NCBI GenBank assembly: GCA_035506275.1
Contig: DATJPT010000010.1
Coordinates: 62,001-126,000 of the forward strand
Direction: 5' to 3'
DNA length: 64,000 bases
Origin: Bacteroidota bacterium
Lineage (GTDB): Bacteria; Bacteroidota; Ignavibacteria; UBA10030; UBA8401
Shown: positions 61,220-64,000 of the stretch, piece by piece
How positions within the stretch are numbered: the first letter of the stretch is position 1
Layout: each line of letters opens with the position of its first letter
Translations under genes and position numbers: made by a program
Notes under the pieces: generated by a model
Database searches by the model: none
Seen by the model: the letters and a program-made list of their open reading frames with translations, nothing else
What the model was told of the DNA's origin: nothing

Positions 61220-62179
61220 ATGAGAATCAGTAATCAATTAGAAATGATTGAGGCGGCAAAGCGGCCGACGACGCTCCACAGGACCGTCGTCGATTTAGTC
61301 GGGAATACTCCGCTCTTGAAAATGAAGCGTATCGGCAAAGAACTCGATGGGGTGGAAATGTACGCCAAGGCCGAATGGAACAACCCCAGCGGATCCGTGA
61401 AAGATCGGGCTGCGTTGAACATGATCCGGGATGCCGAGAATTCGGGGATCCTCACTCACGATAAGACCATTATCGATGCAACAAGCGGGAACACGGGAAT
61501 CGCACTGGCGATGTTCGGCGCCGCATTGGGGTACCGCGTTCATATTTACATGCCTTCGAACGCGTCCGAGGAGAGAAAAAAAATGATCTCCGCCTTCGGC
61601 GCCGAACTGACGCTGACGAACCCGCTCGAAGGAACCGACGGAGCGCAAAGGGAAGTAAGAAGGGAGATCAAAGAAAATCCAGAAAAGTATTTCTATTCCG
61701 ACCAATACAACAACGCGGCGAACTGGAAAGCCCATTACAGCGGAACGGCAGAGGAAATCATCCGCCAGACAAACGGCCGCATCACGCATTTCGTCGCGGG
61801 ATTAGGAACAAGCGGAACGTTCGTCGGCACAACGCGCAAGTTGAAGGAATTCAAGAAGAGCGTCCAATGTATTTCGGTGCAGCCGGACTCCCCGCTCCAC
61901 GGGCTCGAGGGGCTCAAGCACATGCCCTCGGCGATCGTCCCGGGAATTTACGACCCGTCCGTTGCGGATGATTCGATGGAGATTTCCACGGAAGAAGCTC
62001 ATGCAATGATGAAAAGGCTTTCGCACGAGGAGGGATTGCTTGTTGGAATTTCATCGGGCGCAAATCTCGCTGCGGCCATGAGAATTGCAAAGGATATTTC
62101 AGAGGGAGTGATCGTGACGATCCTCTGCGACGACGGTTCCCGGTATTTGAGCGAAGGCATCTGGGAGCGGCATGGTTAA
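61220..62179 (+). CDS. cysM: cysteine synthase (CysM/CysK type)
   Basis: 319 residues from ATG 61220; an in-frame TTG at 61187 adds a tail with no family match. Fold-type II PLP enzyme: VDLVGNTPLLKM, the PLP-lysine Lys61 in NPSGSVKDRAALNMI, TSGNTGIALAMFGAALGYRV, AGLGTSGTFVGT, and the C-terminal GISSGANLAAA and CDDGSRYLSEGIW. It forms cysteine from O-acetyl- or O-phosphoserine and a sulfide source. Its position with a JAMM protease, a sulfur-carrier protein and an E1-like activator suggests it uses a protein thiocarboxylate as sulfur donor, as in the mycobacterial CysM-CysO-Mec system. It overlaps the next gene by 8 bases. Confidence 0.92.
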   Translation: MRISNQLEMIEAAKRPTTLHRTVVDLVGNTPLLKMKRIGKELDGVEMYAKAEWNNPSGSVKDRAALNMIRDAENSGILTHDKTIIDATSGNTGIALAMFGAALGYRVHIYMPSNASEERKKMISAFGAELTLTNPLEGTDGAQREVRREIKENPEKYFYSDQYNNAANWKAHYSGTAEEIIRQTNGRITHFVAGLGTSGTFVGTTRKLKEFKKSVQCISVQPDSPLHGLEGLKHMPSAIVPGIYDPSVADDSMEISTEEAHAMMKRLSHEEGLLVGISSGANLAAAMRIAKDISEGVIVTILCDDGSRYLSEGIWERHG

Positions 62180-62594
62180 GCTCTCAAAGGGGGCCTTTGA
62201 AGCAATCTGCCGGCACGGAGAGGAAGCATTTCCTCATGAATGTTGCGGAGTGCTATTCGGCAAGGTGAACGGGGATCAACGAGCGGTTCACGAAGTGTTT
62301 GTCATCGAGAATCAATTCGACGAGGCCGAACGGTATCATCGCTTTCTTATTACGCCGGACAACTATCGGGAAGCCGAAAAAGTGTCACGCGCAAAGAAGG
62401 TCGATATCCTTGGGTTCTATCATTCTCATCCTGATTCTCCATCCATAGCTTCCAAATACGATCTCGACCACGCCTTCCCGTGGTTCTCTTACATCATCAT
62501 TTCCGTGATGAATAAGAAATACCATGATATTCATTCTTGGGTGATGGAAAACGACCGAAGCAGATTCAACGAAGAGCACGTTGTTATAGACTAA
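62172..62594 (+). CDS. mec: JAMM/MPN+ metalloprotease (Mec-like)
   Basis: 140 residues. The JAMM zinc site is complete: Glu23 in FPHECCGVLFG, and His84, His86, Ser94 and Asp97 in HSHPDSPSIASKYD (H-x-H-x7-S-x2-D). Mec in Mycobacterium removes cysteine from the CysO-Cys adduct; related enzymes (QbsD, HcyD) trim residues after the Gly-Gly of a sulfur carrier. Both jobs are possible here because the neighbouring carrier has extra residues after Gly-Gly. It overlaps cysM by 8 bases. Confidence 0.88.
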   Translation: MVKLSKGAFEAICRHGEEAFPHECCGVLFGKVNGDQRAVHEVFVIENQFDEAERYHRFLITPDNYREAEKVSRAKKVDILGFYHSHPDSPSIASKYDLDHAFPWFSYIIISVMNKKYHDIHSWVMENDRSRFNEEHVVID

Positions 62595-62622
62595 TTTATC
62601 TATTATCAGCAAAGGAGTTATG

Positions 62623-62904
62623 ATGTCGTTCCAAATATTGATCCCGACGCCCCTGCGGCAGTTCACGAACAACCAGGAATCGGTCACCGTCGAGGGAAAA
62701 TCGGTCGGCGAAGGATTAAAAAATCTTTGTACCAGGCATTCGGCGCTTCAGAAACACCTTTATTCCGACGACGGAAGACTCCGGAATTTCGTCAATATCT
62801 ACGTGAACGACGAGGACATTCGCTATCTGCAAAAAGAGGCAACGCAGGTGGCTGAAAAAGATGTGGTCAGCATCATTCCTTCCATTGCCGGAGGGAGGGA
62901 ATAG
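62623..62904 (+). CDS. cysO: MoaD/ThiS-like sulfur-carrier protein (CysO type) with C-terminal tail
   Basis: 93 residues from the second of two adjacent ATG codons (62623, 5 bases after AAAGGAG; the first at 62620 is also possible). It has the beta-grasp layout: ILIPTPLRQFTNNQESVTVEG, a helix GEGLKNLCTRHSALQKHLY, VNIYVNDEDIRYL and VVSIIPSIAGG. After this Gly-Gly come two more residues, Arg-Glu. A usable thiocarboxylate needs a terminal Gly-Gly, so the tail must be cut first, presumably by the JAMM protease encoded just before. Confidence 0.9.
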   Translation: MSFQILIPTPLRQFTNNQESVTVEGKSVGEGLKNLCTRHSALQKHLYSDDGRLRNFVNIYVNDEDIRYLQKEATQVAEKDVVSIIPSIAGGRE

Positions 62905-64000
62905 ATGGCGAACGTCGATTTATCCGGAGAAGAGATTCGCCGCTACGGCCGGCACCTGATCATGCCGGAGGTCGGCATGGACGGCCAGAAGAAGCTGAAA
63001 GCCGCAAGCATCTTACTTGTCGGCGCTGGAGGCCTCGGCTCGCCGCTGGGCCTCTACCTTGCGGCGGCGGGCGTAGGCAGGATTGGAATTGTCGATTTCG
63101 ATGTCGTCGATTATTCGAATTTGCAGCGTCAGATCCTGCACTCCACAAAAGATGTCGGCCGGCCGAAGCTTGCATCGGCAAAAGAGCGGCTCGAAGGGAT
63201 CAACCCGTTCGTAAAGATTGAAACTCACGAAATGCATCTTAACTCGGAGAATGCGTTAGGGCTGTTTGCAGAGTACGATATTATCATCGATGGGACGGAT
63301 AATTTTCCGACACGCTACCTCGTGAACGATGCTTGCGTCCTCACCGGCAAACCCAATGTTTATGGAAGTATCTTTCGTTTTGAAGGCCAAGCGTCGGTGT
63401 TTGCGACGAAGGACGGCCCATGTTACCGTTGCCTCTATCCTGAACCGCCTCCGCCAGGCCTGGTACCGAGCTGCGCGGAAGGGGGGGTGCTTGGAATTCT
63501 TCCAGGGATCATCGGCACGATTCAGGCAAACGAAGCAGTGAAATTGATCATCGGAAAAGGGGAACCGTTAGCGGGACGGCTTCTCCTGTTCGATGCGCTG
63601 AAAACAAAATTCCGGGAACTCAAGCTGAGAAAGAACCCTGATTGCCCTGTCTGCGGACAGCACCGCACCATTACATCGCTCATCGATTATGAAGCGTTCT
63701 GCGGCGTACAAGCCGGCTGGGATACGTTCACGCGCGAAGAGCAATACGAAATTACCGTCGACCAACTGAAGCAGCGGCTCGACAAGAAGGACGACCTTTT
63801 TATCCTCGACGTCCGTGAACCGCAGGAATACCAGATTTGCAACTTGAACGGATATTTGATCCCCCTTCGCGATCTGCCGAAGCGCATCAACGAACTTGAT
63901 ACGGCGAAAGAGATCGTCGTCCATTGCAAGGTCGGCGGAAGAAGCCGGCAGGCTGTGGAATTCATGAAGCAAGCCGGTTTCCGGAAGGTGAAAAATCTCG
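62905..64000 (+). CDS. moeZ: MoeZ/MoeB-type E1-like adenylyltransferase with rhodanese domain (3' end outside window)
   Basis: The gene starts one base after the cysO stop (TAG then ATG) and stays open to the window end, so at least 365 residues. ThiF/MoeB domain: RYGRHLIMPEVGMDGQKKL, the nucleotide loop LLVGAGGLGSPL, the adenylation region DFDVVDYSNLQRQI, DGTDNFPTRYLVND, and two zinc CxxC pairs (CYRC, CPVC). From about residue 290 a rhodanese domain follows with the active Cys341 in VHCKVGGRSRQ. It would adenylate the carrier's terminal Gly and load sulfur, as MoeZ does for CysO. About 25-30 residues are missing. Confidence 0.93.
   Translation, partial: MANVDLSGEEIRRYGRHLIMPEVGMDGQKKLKAASILLVGAGGLGSPLGLYLAAAGVGRIGIVDFDVVDYSNLQRQILHSTKDVGRPKLASAKERLEGINPFVKIETHEMHLNSENALGLFAEYDIIIDGTDNFPTRYLVNDACVLTGKPNVYGSIFRFEGQASVFATKDGPCYRCLYPEPPPPGLVPSCAEGGVLGILPGIIGTIQANEAVKLIIGKGEPLAGRLLLFDALKTKFRELKLRKNPDCPVCGQHRTITSLIDYEAFCGVQAGWDTFTREEQYEITVDQLKQRLDKKDDLFILDVREPQEYQICNLNGYLIPLRDLPKRINELDTAKEIVVHCKVGGRSRQAVEFMKQAGFRKVKNL

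Noticed and set aside
1-64000. CRISPR arrays, rRNA genes, intact insertion sequences
   Set aside because: No regularly spaced direct repeats, no 16S/23S/5S landmarks and no complete transposase were seen on either strand.

Overview
ORGANISM. The window (64 kb, roughly half GC, mostly tightly packed genes) looks like a chromosomal contig from a bacterium of the Fibrobacteres-Chlorobi-Bacteroidetes (FCB) group, most likely near Ignavibacteria, Kryptonia or Kapabacteria. The reasons are two secreted proteins with type IX secretion (T9SS) C-terminal sorting domains, one carrying the NYPNPFNP motif common in those lineages; several small outer-membrane beta-barrel proteins; and promoters of the form TTGnnn-N17-TAnnTTTR, which resemble the Bacteroidetes -7 element (TAnnTTTG). 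No taxonomic search could be run, so this placement is an inference.

LAYOUT. (1) 1-3.6 kb: the start of a GNAT acetyltransferase (minus strand), a pair of ABC-2 drug/lipid exporter permeases without a visible ATPase, and an L,D-transpeptidase. (2) 3.7-14.6 kb: a looser, accessory-looking region. It holds an integrase remnant, an outer-membrane protein, a DedA protein, a MITE-like palindromic element, a 13-repeat T9SS-secreted protein, about 1 kb of degenerate DNA, then a HEAT-repeat protein, a P3A proton-pumping ATPase and a ClC chloride channel. It ends at tRNA-Val(GAC), which is preceded by a short copy of its own 5' end. (3) 14.6-20.1 kb: an ABC exporter on the minus strand, a response regulator and a DPP4-like peptidase. 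(4) 20.1-31.4 kb: translation and cell-cycle core. This is thrS-infC-rpmI-rplT-pheS-pheT, a coiled-coil protein, zapA, a probable 6S RNA, rny, coaE and an argD-like aminotransferase. (5) 31.5-33.1 kb: two outer-membrane proteins, each with its own promoter and terminator. (6) 33.1-44 kb: nadB-purF, a giant subtilase, pgsA-ftsY-mutL. (7) 44-62 kb: a long plus-strand series covering methylmalonyl-CoA mutase, a UbiA-type phosphoribosyltransferase, DUF362, EamA, acylphosphatase, ispF, PAP2, lnt, threonine aldolase, a thioesterase, trpE-trpG, LOG, polX, a LiaF-like protein, an unknown protein, nth, a small Zn-ribbon protein (minus strand) and an HD protein. (8) 61.2-64 kb: a compact cysteine-synthesis operon of the CysM/Mec/CysO/MoeZ type, cut by the window end.

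HOW IT WORKS TOGETHER. Most genes are housekeeping and lie in overlapping or nearly abutting transcription units (ATGA overlaps at the subtilase-pgsA, pgsA-ftsY and DUF362-EamA junctions). The points most worth a second look are these: the sulfur-carrier operon, whose CysO-like protein carries two residues beyond its Gly-Gly, a natural substrate for the neighbouring JAMM protease; a thrS leader with a terminator and a competing hairpin; an AUU start for infC and an apparent CUG start for mutL; a HEAT/proton-pump/ClC module beside an integrase scar; and a structured RNA between zapA and rny. No CRISPR array, rRNA or intact transposase was seen.
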